Source: Halorubrum amylolyticum (GTDB lineage Archaea; Halobacteriota; Halobacteria; Halobacteriales; Haloferacaceae). From it: 64,000 nucleotides of DNA. The position numbers and the translations under genes are program-made. This document shows, in pieces, positions 42,109 through 50,700 of this stretch (position 1 is the stretch's first letter; every line of letters starts with the position of its first letter). A model generated the notes under the pieces. That model was not told where the DNA came from and made no database searches. It was given only the letters and a program-made list of their open reading frames with translations. The stretch covers positions 21,510 through 85,509 of the forward strand of contig NZ_SDJP01000004.1 in NCBI RefSeq assembly GCF_004114995.1, given 5' to 3'.

Positions 42109-42777
42109 TAGTGTGATGTTCGCCCCCGAACAGGATAAATGTTTTCCATCCCTCAGTTGTCAGTTCTGCGCACAACGGTTTTGGGTTTATGTACTCTGAG
42201 ATCCAGAACTACCAGCTTCCTGGGGTTTTTCAGGCGTTGCGAGAAACATGATTATTGACTGCTTCGAGATGTATTTGATTACTTATAGTAATTCTGGAGG
42301 CAGATACGCCGACAGATATAAATGACTTGACTAGTTTAGGAAGTGCCACAACGGCTTTGAAAGGGCTTCAGACGGGCGCGGACAATATTGTCAAAGTATC
42401 ATAAATATGAAGATTTACGGAAAGTTATCTTTTTGTCTTTTAACTAAAGAGTGGTGCGGGATACGTGTCAAAGTTAATTTACATCTTTGAATATAGTGTG
42501 GAATAATCTCATCGTATTTATTTTCTTATTATTATCGATCTTTATCCCCATGTCGAAAAGTGCTGAGGTGCTGGCCACCAGACTAAGGAACGGGAGGGCG
42601 GCCGAAGGGGAAGCTCCCTCCAGCACAAGAGAAACTCAGAATTTTTTGCCTGACCTCCCTAATGATCAGACGGCAGCCGTCCCGCGGTTCCACTTTCACT
42701 CCCCTTGGCGGAGGTATTAGACAGTAGAGTTTCAACTAGAAAGGAGAGCCCCCCGCGCTGGAAGGAGGGAAAAACCA
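42109..42777. other. AT-rich intergenic region left of the dnd cluster
   Basis: No convincing gene is present in these 669 bases. Composition is AT-rich (for example around 42370-42530). It should contain the promoter of the 42778 gene; a strong GGAGG lies at 42764-42768, nine bases before that start codon. Confidence 0.55.
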
Positions 42778-43203
42778 ATGCCCATCTTCAACGTCGACAC
42801 GGAGGAGATAACAGCATTCGACTTCGGGAACACATACCTGTTCACAGCGTACTTCGACGAAGAACAGCTCTTCAACCAGCTCAAAAAGTACTACAATAGG
42901 GATAAATACCGTTTCAAAGTCCCAGAAGAAGACCTGAAAGATGTACAACAAACCCTGGACAACTACTTCTACAAACTGGTGCTAGAAGACTCCCCTGAGG
43001 AGTACTGTGTCGTCGCAGACAAAGAAACAGATTCAAACGCGATACTAAGCAACTCAGTAATGAGAAAGCAACGTCAGAACCACGATATCTACCTAATGAA
43101 AGACAAACTATCACTCGAGCAAGCCGTTGAACAGGGCGCTATTCGGGTAGAAAAATCGGAGGTCAACGCAGGTAACCTAGAATGGAAAACCAACGGATCA
43201 TAG
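42778..43203 (+). CDS. Unknown protein at head of the dnd cluster, 141 aa
   Basis: The sequence MPIFNVDTEEITAFDFGNTY, then FDEEQLFNQLKKYYNRDKYR and SLEQAVEQGAIRVEKSEVNA, gives no family match that I know. It has a perfect Shine-Dalgarno sequence, the same base composition as the dnd genes and the same strand, and ends 82 bp before dndC. It may be a regulator or accessory factor standing where DndB would be in bacteria, but there is no DndB-like sequence. Role unknown. Confidence 0.72.
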   Translation: MPIFNVDTEEITAFDFGNTYLFTAYFDEEQLFNQLKKYYNRDKYRFKVPEEDLKDVQQTLDNYFYKLVLEDSPEEYCVVADKETDSNAILSNSVMRKQRQNHDIYLMKDKLSLEQAVEQGAIRVEKSEVNAGNLEWKTNGS

Positions 43204-43285
43204 CGGGGCCATTCGTCAATCCACCGGTAGGTACGGGTAGATACAAGTATCTCCCGGACAGCAATCTTACCAAGAGGATATCATC

Positions 43286-44767
43286 ATGAGTACAGATAAT
43301 TTAGAGGTTGCGAAGACTGGCCAGGAAAAAGGCGAGTCTGTTTTCGACAACCGCTCTCTCGAAGACATCTACGGAGAGATACAGGAAACCTATCTGGCGG
43401 ACGACCGCCCCTGGGTCATCGGCTACAGTGGCGGCAAGGACTCCACCACCGCCCTCCAGCTAATTTGGTACGCAATCGAAGACCTTCCAGAAGAGAAGAG
43501 GCAGAAACCGATCCATGTCATCTCAAGTGACACATTAGTAGAGACGCCGAAAATCGTCAACCACATCATCTCTACTCTGGAAAATATCAACGAGTACGCA
43601 GAAAAGAAAAATCTGCCCTTCACCGCCCACAAGGTCACACCCAAGGTTGACGACTCCTTCTGGGTCAACCTTATCGGACGGGGCTACCCAGCACCCAACC
43701 AGAACTTCCGCTGGTGTACCGAACGCCTGAAAATCGATCCTGCAGATCGGTTCATCGAGAACCAGGTATCCGAACACGGCGAAGTTGTCGTAATCCTCGG
43801 AGCACGGAAAGCAGAATCCGCCACCCGAGAACAGGTAATGGAGATGCACAGCATCGACGGAACCGTCCTCTCACGTCACAACAAGTTCGCTAACGCCTTC
43901 GTCTACACACCTATCGAGGACTGGATCGTCGACGACGTCTGGACCTACCTCATCCAAGCCGTCGACAACCCCTGGGGTAAGAACAACCGGGACCTCGCCG
44001 CACTCTACCAGGAAGCGGACGACGAGTGCCCGATGGTGATCGACACGAAGACACCCTCCTGTGGTAACAGCCGATTCGGTTGCTGGACCTGCACCGTCGT
44101 CTCCGAAGACAAGGCGATGGAGAACATGATCGACGAGGGCGACGAATGGATGGAACCCCTCCTCGAGTTCCGTGACTTCCTCAAAGAAACGCAGGATCCC
44201 GAGAAGAAGCCGAACTACCGGATGGTCAAAGGCCGCCAACACGGCTACGTCAAAGAGAAGACCAACGGCAGTGACGGCATCATCCCCCGCGCCCACAAGT
44301 TCGAGTTCTGCAAAGACCTGCTCCGGAAACTCCTGGAGACCCAGAAAGAGGTCAACGAGAAGATCCCCGAAGACGAGGAAATGGATCTCATCCGGGAGGA
44401 AGAACTCAGAGAGATCCGTCGTCTCTGGCGCGAAGAACGTGCTGACTGGGAAGACTCCGTACCCCAGATCTACAACGAGGTCATGGACGACGACCTGGAC
44501 TGGGTCCACGACGACCTCGGCTCCTTCGGCGAGATGGAGGCAGAAGTCCTCAACGAGGTCTGTGAAGAACACGACGTCCCTGCCGAACTCGTCAAACGCC
44601 TGCTCGACACCGAGTTCCAGCACTACGGCATGAAACGCCGGGCATCCATCTACAGCGAGCTGGACAAAGTCATGCGGGAGGACTGGCGGGACATGGAAGA
44701 GATCGTCGCAGAACTCGAAGGTGAAGACCGTATAGAAGCGTGGGAATACGACGGAGTAGACGTCTAA
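43286..44767 (+). CDS. dndC: DndC, DNA phosphorothioation ATP-pyrophosphatase, 493 aa
   Basis: A PAPS-reductase-like protein with P-loop YSGGKDS (residues 47-53) that activates the DNA backbone with ATP. A cysteine cluster CPMVIDTKTPSCGNSRFGCW plus TC (about 248-274) is the 4Fe-4S site. It works with DndD and DndE, and sulphur comes from DndA, to replace a non-bridging oxygen by sulphur in the DNA backbone. First enzyme gene of a dndCDEA operon, 13 bp before dndD. Confidence 0.93.
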   Translation: MSTDNLEVAKTGQEKGESVFDNRSLEDIYGEIQETYLADDRPWVIGYSGGKDSTTALQLIWYAIEDLPEEKRQKPIHVISSDTLVETPKIVNHIISTLENINEYAEKKNLPFTAHKVTPKVDDSFWVNLIGRGYPAPNQNFRWCTERLKIDPADRFIENQVSEHGEVVVILGARKAESATREQVMEMHSIDGTVLSRHNKFANAFVYTPIEDWIVDDVWTYLIQAVDNPWGKNNRDLAALYQEADDECPMVIDTKTPSCGNSRFGCWTCTVVSEDKAMENMIDEGDEWMEPLLEFRDFLKETQDPEKKPNYRMVKGRQHGYVKEKTNGSDGIIPRAHKFEFCKDLLRKLLETQKEVNEKIPEDEEMDLIREEELREIRRLWREERADWEDSVPQIYNEVMDDDLDWVHDDLGSFGEMEAEVLNEVCEEHDVPAELVKRLLDTEFQHYGMKRRASIYSELDKVMREDWRDMEEIVAELEGEDRIEAWEYDGVDV

Positions 44768-44780
44768 CGGACAAGGCTAC

Positions 44781-46808
44781 ATGAGAATCAACAAGCTAAT
44801 CATCACAGACTTCGGCCCCTACCGAGGACGTAACGAAATCGAGCTTAGCTCAACTGAAGACGCCCCCATCGTACTGTTCGGCGGGAAAAACGGGGCAGGG
44901 AAAACCACGCTATTCGAAGCAATCGGGTTCTGCCTCCACGGCAAATCCTCCCTCGGCCGGCGCACCGCCAGGAAAGACTACGAACAAGCAATCCGCAGCA
45001 AGCTCCACGAATACCCTGACGGCAAAGCGGATACAGCAGCCGTCCGACTCGAGTTCGAGTACTCCCACATGGGCGAAGTGGACCACTACTCCGTGGAGCG
45101 TTCCTGGCGCGACCGTGGCAAAAGCATCGTCGAGGACCTGAAAGTCCGGAGGAACGGTGAGATCCCCTCCGAACTCAACGAGGACCAGTGGCAGGACTTC
45201 CTGAAAGAACTGGTTCCACCAGGAGTCTCCCAACTGTTCTTCTTCGACGGGGAGAAAATCCAGGAGCTTGCGTCAGCAGTCGAATCTGACGCCGACTTCG
45301 AGGACTCGATGTACTCACTCCTCGGCCTCGACCTGATTGAACGCCTGGACACCGACCTATCCATCTACATCTCCCAGAAGCTCGAAGAAAGCGGTGTAGA
45401 AGGGATCAACGACGAAATCCAGGAACTTCAGAACCAGCGAGACGAAATCGAACAGGAGTTCGAGGACCTGAAACAGGAGAGAGAACAGAAGGAGCAGAGA
45501 CTGGCAGAGCTGGAAGACGAGATCGACAGCAAGGAATCGAAGATCGCCCAAGAGGGCGGCTCCTACGCCGACAAGCGGGAGGAACTCAAGGAACGCCGAG
45601 CTGAACTGAACGCCAGTATCGAGCAACTCGAAGACCAGATCCGGGATCTTGTAGAAGGCGCGTACCCGTTCACCCTGGCACCGGATCTCTGTGAATCCGT
45701 AGTTGACCGGTTGAAGACTGAGACCGAACGCCAGAACCGGGCGACCGCCAGGAACGAGCTGACCGACGAACTCGACGACGTACTCGGTGACGAGGATGTC
45801 TGGGAAGAGATGGATATGCCGGAGGATCAGGTCGGACAGCTCTCTGACCGCATCCAAGATAAACTCAAAAGCCGGCTGGAAATCGAAGACGAGGAGCCGG
45901 AACTCGCCCACCAGTTCTCGGAGGCACAGCGACAGGAGATCTACTCGCTTACCGACCAAGCCCTAAACGACGTCCCGGACCAGCTTGCCGACCTCACAGA
46001 GAGCCTGGAAGACAAAACCCGGGAACTCCAAGAGGTCGAATCCGGTCTCAACAAGGCTCCTGACCAGGAAGTCATCTCACCGCTGATCGATGACCTGAAC
46101 GAGCTTACCGAGGAGAAGGGAGCCATCAAATCGCGGCTGGAAGAACTGGAGGAAGAAATCAGTACAGCGCAAACCCGGTTAGAGCGTAAAGAGAACGAGG
46201 TCGAAAACAAGCTGGAGCAGAAGTCCCGTGTCGAAGATGTCTCCGAACGGGCAGACCTCGCCTCTGACGTCCGGAACGCTGTGAAGGACTTCCGCGAAGA
46301 ACTCGCCAAGAAGAAGCTGCGGAAACTGGAGTCGAAACTCAGCGAACGCTACATCACTCTCTCCAACAAGGGCGACTTCTACGAGAAAATCGAGATCGAC
46401 GAAGAAAATCTCGACATCACGATCAAGACCATCCACGGCAACAGCAAGCCGCATACAGAGCTCTCAGCCGGGGAACGGCAGATCTTCGCAACATCCCTTC
46501 TCTGGGCACTGGCAGAGATCTCCGACCGGCCACTACCCTTCATCGTCGACACACCGCTTGGCCGCCTCGACAACGATCACCGGGACAACCTGATCACCCA
46601 CTTCTTCCCTGAAGCAGCACACCAAGTAATCATCTTCTCCACCGACACGGAGATCGATGACCACCAGTACAAGAAACTGGAAGGCTACATCTCCCAGGCA
46701 TACCGTCTGGAGTACGACGAAGAGGAAGGGAAAACCGTTCCCTCGGAAGGCTACTTCTGGACCGAAGACGACGAAGATCAGCGATCACTCGGTGAGATTA
46801 CATCATGA
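44781..46808 (+). CDS. dndD: DndD, SMC-like ATPase of DNA phosphorothioation, 675 aa
   Basis: The N-terminal FGGKNGAGKTTLFEAIGF (Walker A near 34-44), a long coiled coil (about 190-300 and 390-520) and a C-terminal LSAGERQIFATSLLWALAE with PFIVDTPLGRLD (signature and Walker B) define an SMC/RecF-like ABC ATPase. It probably opens or reshapes DNA for sulphur insertion. It overlaps dndE by 4 bp. Confidence 0.92.
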   Translation: MRINKLIITDFGPYRGRNEIELSSTEDAPIVLFGGKNGAGKTTLFEAIGFCLHGKSSLGRRTARKDYEQAIRSKLHEYPDGKADTAAVRLEFEYSHMGEVDHYSVERSWRDRGKSIVEDLKVRRNGEIPSELNEDQWQDFLKELVPPGVSQLFFFDGEKIQELASAVESDADFEDSMYSLLGLDLIERLDTDLSIYISQKLEESGVEGINDEIQELQNQRDEIEQEFEDLKQEREQKEQRLAELEDEIDSKESKIAQEGGSYADKREELKERRAELNASIEQLEDQIRDLVEGAYPFTLAPDLCESVVDRLKTETERQNRATARNELTDELDDVLGDEDVWEEMDMPEDQVGQLSDRIQDKLKSRLEIEDEEPELAHQFSEAQRQEIYSLTDQALNDVPDQLADLTESLEDKTRELQEVESGLNKAPDQEVISPLIDDLNELTEEKGAIKSRLEELEEEISTAQTRLERKENEVENKLEQKSRVEDVSERADLASDVRNAVKDFREELAKKKLRKLESKLSERYITLSNKGDFYEKIEIDEENLDITIKTIHGNSKPHTELSAGERQIFATSLLWALAEISDRPLPFIVDTPLGRLDNDHRDNLITHFFPEAAHQVIIFSTDTEIDDHQYKKLEGYISQAYRLEYDEEEGKTVPSEGYFWTEDDEDQRSLGEITS

Positions 46809-47206
46809 GCCAGAAATTCAACCGGATCACTATCGACAGCGACGCCACCAACCAGTTGAAAATGCTGAAAGCCAACACTGGGATGACACCCAACTACCTC
46901 GGCAGGATTGGCTTCTGCTACTCCCTCAACGAGCCACGGCCTCCAAACCCGCAGCAGTACGACACTGACGGGCAAACCTTCAACCGGTACACCCTGCTCG
47001 GGGAGCACGACACCCTCTACATGGCTCTCCTGAAAGAACGACTGATCCAGGAAGGGAAAGACCCTGAAGAGGACCTGTACGAAGAGTTCGTCGCACACCT
47101 CAACCGAGGCGTCGAACGAGTGGCAGGTAACGTAAGCGACCTAAGCGACTTCTACGACCTCGTTCCCGGAGAGATAAAAGGACTGGAAGCCAAACAGGAA
47201 GGATAA
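46805..47206 (+). CDS. dndE: DndE, 133 aa
   Basis: Small DNA-binding subunit of the phosphorothioation complex. FNRITIDSDATNQLKMLKAN followed by GMTPNYLGRIGFCYSLNEP matches the compact DndE fold, which binds nicked DNA. It starts inside the end of dndD (ATGA) and is 3 bp from dndA. Length is normal for DndE. Confidence 0.9.
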   Translation: MSQKFNRITIDSDATNQLKMLKANTGMTPNYLGRIGFCYSLNEPRPPNPQQYDTDGQTFNRYTLLGEHDTLYMALLKERLIQEGKDPEEDLYEEFVAHLNRGVERVAGNVSDLSDFYDLVPGEIKGLEAKQEG

Positions 47207-47209
47207 CGA

Positions 47210-48388
47210 ATGACTTCTGACGTGGACACACCCATCTACCTCGACCACCACGCCACCACACCTGTCGACGAAAAGGTCGTCGAGGAGATGACCCCCTACT
47301 TCACTGAAAGCTACGGCAACCCTGCCAGCGAAGACCACATATTCGGGGCAAAAGCGAAGCAAGCCGTAAACCAGGCCCGAGAACGAGTCTCTGAAGCTGT
47401 GAACTGCCGTGAAGAAGAAATCATCTTCACCAGCGGAGCAACCGAGTCCGACAACCTGGCTATCAGAGGAGCAGCAGACTACGCAGCTGACCACGACAAA
47501 GGCAGCCACATCATAACCGCCGTCACCGAACACGAAGCAGTACTCGAGGTCTGTGAAGACCTGGAAACCGACGGCTTCGACGTTACCTACCTGCCCGTTG
47601 ATAAAAACGGAAAAGTGGATCCTGCGGACATCGAGGCCGCAATCCGAGACGAAACCATCCTGATCTCCATCATGGCCGCCAACAACGAAATTGGCACCAT
47701 CGCACCCATAAAGGAAATCGGAGAAATCGCCAAAGAGAACGAGGTCTTCTTCCACACCGACGCCGTCCAAGCACTCGGATACCTCCCCATCGACGTCGAG
47801 GAAATGGGTATCGACCTGATGTCCATCTCCGCACACAAGATCTACGGGCCGAAAGGCGTCGGAGCACTCTACGTCAGAAGACGGAACCCGAAAGTCAAAC
47901 TCAACCCGTTACTCCATGGCGGAGGCCACGAACGAGGCTGGCGCAGCGGGACACTCAACGTCCCTGCAATCGTCGGGTTCGGAAAAGCCGTACAAATGGC
48001 GGATCGAAACCTGGAGGAACGGACTGAACACGTCGACGAACTCACCTCGTATATGTGGGACCGGCTCGACGACGAACTGGACGATGTCGTACTCAACGGT
48101 CACCCTGAAGACCGGATCCCTAACAACCTCAACATCAGCTTCACCGGAGTAGAGAACAAAGCCCTGGTGAAAAACCTGCAGCCAGATATCGCCGTCTCCG
48201 CAGGATCCGCCTGTACGACTGGGACCGTCGAAGCCTCTCACGTTCTCCAAGCAATCACCGACGACGAGGAAATCTGGCACCACGCAATCCGGTTCGGACT
48301 TGGAAAAGACAACACCCGAGAGGAAATCGAGTACGCCACTGACGAAGTGATCAATATCGTGAACCGCCTCCGCAACCTCACCTTCTGA
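47210..48388 (+). CDS. dndA: DndA, cysteine desulfurase, 392 aa
   Basis: An IscS-like PLP enzyme that takes sulphur from cysteine and passes it to DndC. PLP-binding Lys210 is in SISAHKIYGPKGVGALY, and the catalytic Cys335 in SAGSACTTGTVEASHVL. The N-terminal IYLDHHATTPVDEKVVEEM is typical. Placing it last in dndCDEA, rather than first as in many bacteria, is the archaeal arrangement. Confidence 0.92.
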   Translation: MTSDVDTPIYLDHHATTPVDEKVVEEMTPYFTESYGNPASEDHIFGAKAKQAVNQARERVSEAVNCREEEIIFTSGATESDNLAIRGAADYAADHDKGSHIITAVTEHEAVLEVCEDLETDGFDVTYLPVDKNGKVDPADIEAAIRDETILISIMAANNEIGTIAPIKEIGEIAKENEVFFHTDAVQALGYLPIDVEEMGIDLMSISAHKIYGPKGVGALYVRRRNPKVKLNPLLHGGGHERGWRSGTLNVPAIVGFGKAVQMADRNLEERTEHVDELTSYMWDRLDDELDDVVLNGHPEDRIPNNLNISFTGVENKALVKNLQPDIAVSAGSACTTGTVEASHVLQAITDDEEIWHHAIRFGLGKDNTREEIEYATDEVINIVNRLRNLTF

Positions 48389-48536
48389 ACGAGGCACCGA
48401 CCAACCCCGCTTGTAACCTAGTCAACTGGTTGATTCAGCTAATCACTACACTATCTTTTCTGGTGTATCAGTAACCGTCTGCGAAACCGGTGGGCGGCAA
48501 AGGATTCAAATGGTCAGTGAGTGACCTACATCATAG

Positions 48537-50504
48537 ATGTCAAACCCTCCCAAAGGGTTGAGGGACCTAGATCTCCCGCTGCTAATAGAAACATCCGACG
48601 TGGACTTCGCGGAGGATTTCTACAACCCCGCTCTGAGCGTAGCAGAAGAGTACAAACGAGGCGTCGGATACTTCACCAGCTCTTGGTTCCAGTTCGCAGC
48701 AAGAGGCCTGAAAGGACTCGCAGAAAACGGTGGAACAGCCAAATGGATCATCAGTCCCATCCTGGAAGAAGGCGACTGGGAAGCACTTCAAAAAGGGGAA
48801 GAAGCGAAACGAGACCAAGAGCTGTACGACCGGCTGAACCACATGGTCTCCGACATCGAGGAAGGCCTCGAGCAGGAAACCCAGAACACAATCGCCTGGA
48901 TGATCGCCGACGGACTCCTCGACATCCGGATCGCAATAACCGGAGAAAACCTATCCGGCGACTTCCACGACAAATGGGGGATCGTCAGAGACGCCAAAGA
49001 CGACAAAATCGCCTTCCACGGCTCACAGAACGACAGTAGACAAGGATTCTCCAACTACGAATCCTACTCCGTCTTCGCCTCCTGGATGTCCGACAGAGAA
49101 GAACAAAGAATCGACCAACACGAAAAACGGTTCGACGAAATCTGGGATAACGCCAAACAAGGCGTACACAGCATCTCTCTCCCTGACAGCATCTCCCTCG
49201 ACATCGCGGAGCTTCGTGACGATGACCGCCCATACCAGAACCCATCGGAATCCAAGAAAATGACCAGCGCCTACCGATGGCGACATCAAGAGGAAGCAGT
49301 CAACGAGTTCCTCGAAGAAGGCCACGGAATCCTGAAAATGGCGACAGGGACCGGGAAAACACGCACCTCACTCAAAATCCTGAACCGGCTCCTACGTGAG
49401 GACAAAGTCGACAATGTCGTGGTCGCCACCTACGGGAACGACCTGCTGGACCAATGGTACAACACACTACTGGAAAACTTCAGCGCCGACGAAATGTGGA
49501 TCTACAAGGAGTACGGTGGAAACCACGACCTCGGATCCTTCCTAACCAAGAACCGGGACAAACTGGAGGGCCTGATAATCTCCTACGACAACCTCCACGA
49601 ATGCATAGACGCCGATATCAACAACAAACTGCAGAGAACACTGCTGATCTGCGACGAAGTACACAACATGGGCTCCAAGACGCGGAAACAAGCCCTGAAA
49701 GGCGAACTTGACGTATTCCGTCACCGCCTCGGCCTCAGCGCAACCCCCTTCGACCCATACGATCCGGACCGGAACGACTTCCTCCGAGATGAAGTCGGCC
49801 CCGTAGTCTACGAGTTCGGATTAGCCGACGCCATCCGCAGGGGAATCCTCTGCGAACTCGACTACACACCCCTGTTCTACGAACTCTCACCCAAGGACAA
49901 AGAGAAGCAACAAGACGCCTTCGGCCGGTTCCAAGGGATGAAAGCCGAAAATCCCACCCTCCCAAAAAGCCGTCTCTACATGATGCTGGCCCGGGTCAGG
50001 AAAGAGTCAGAAGAAAAACTGCCAGTATTCGAGCGATACCTGGAGAAGAACACCGATGTCCTCGAAGACTGCCTCATATTCGTTGAAACCAAGGAATACG
50101 GGAAAAAGGTCCAAGAGATAATCCACGAACACACTAAACGATACAGGACCTACTACGGTGAAGACGACGAGAAAAACCTAGTAGACTTCTCAAATGGAGA
50201 GATCTCCACACTCGTCACAAGTAAAGCGATTTCCGAAGGAATAGACATTAAATCAGTGAAGAACATCGTCCTATTCACTTCAAACCGGTCCAAGGGAACT
50301 ACCATCCAGAGAATCGGTCGGGCGATGAGAACCAATCCCGATAACCCAGGCAAAACAGCTAACATAGTTGACTTTGTTGTCAGAAGCGACATCGAAGAAG
50401 ACTCCGAGGAAGACGAAGGCGAGGATGAAGTCGAAACACCACCGGACAAAGAGCGATACGAATGGCTACTGGACCTCAGTGAAGTAACCAAGCAAGAATA
50501 CTAA
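48537..50504 (+). CDS. pbeA: PLD-like plus DEAD/DEAH helicase, PbeA-like, 655 aa
   Basis: The N-terminal domain (about 1-230) has a phospholipase-D-like HxK site (FHDKW, His144-x-Lys146, followed by HGSQN). It is joined to a superfamily 2 helicase with MATGTGKT (about 268), a DEVH box (about 373) and QRIGRAMR (about 591). In the dndCDEA-pbeABCD system the Pbe proteins stop virus replication without cutting DNA. The name follows gene order after dndA, not a database match. First gene of the second operon, 148 bp after dndA. Confidence 0.75.
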   Translation: MSNPPKGLRDLDLPLLIETSDVDFAEDFYNPALSVAEEYKRGVGYFTSSWFQFAARGLKGLAENGGTAKWIISPILEEGDWEALQKGEEAKRDQELYDRLNHMVSDIEEGLEQETQNTIAWMIADGLLDIRIAITGENLSGDFHDKWGIVRDAKDDKIAFHGSQNDSRQGFSNYESYSVFASWMSDREEQRIDQHEKRFDEIWDNAKQGVHSISLPDSISLDIAELRDDDRPYQNPSESKKMTSAYRWRHQEEAVNEFLEEGHGILKMATGTGKTRTSLKILNRLLREDKVDNVVVATYGNDLLDQWYNTLLENFSADEMWIYKEYGGNHDLGSFLTKNRDKLEGLIISYDNLHECIDADINNKLQRTLLICDEVHNMGSKTRKQALKGELDVFRHRLGLSATPFDPYDPDRNDFLRDEVGPVVYEFGLADAIRRGILCELDYTPLFYELSPKDKEKQQDAFGRFQGMKAENPTLPKSRLYMMLARVRKESEEKLPVFERYLEKNTDVLEDCLIFVETKEYGKKVQEIIHEHTKRYRTYYGEDDEKNLVDFSNGEISTLVTSKAISEGIDIKSVKNIVLFTSNRSKGTTIQRIGRAMRTNPDNPGKTANIVDFVVRSDIEEDSEEDEGEDEVETPPDKERYEWLLDLSEVTKQEY

Positions 50505-50508
50505 CCTA

Positions 50509-50700
50509 ATGACAGATCAACGCGATATCGAAGAAATAGCGGACGACGTACTCGACGAGTACGACCAGTCAGAGGATTTCAAAGACCGGTTCATGAACTT
50601 CTACGAGAACACGGTTGAGAACAATTTGGGAGGCACCTCGCTGGAACGACTCATCGACAACGTGGAGCTATCCGAGGAGGAGGAACTCGATGGATCTTAA
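50509..50700 (+). CDS. pbeB: Small acidic protein, PbeB-like, 63 aa
   Basis: MTDQRDIEEIADDVLDEYDQ and FYENTVENNLGGTSLERLID suggest a helical adaptor. It starts 4 bp after the helicase gene and overlaps the next gene by 11 bp, so translation is coupled. Name assigned by order only. Confidence 0.68.
   Translation: MTDQRDIEEIADDVLDEYDQSEDFKDRFMNFYENTVENNLGGTSLERLIDNVELSEEEELDGS

Noticed and set aside
42487..42720. 77-codon open frame before the dnd cluster
   Set aside because: Low-complexity hydrophobic start and an unstructured rest; no ribosome binding site and no motif. Left as intergenic.
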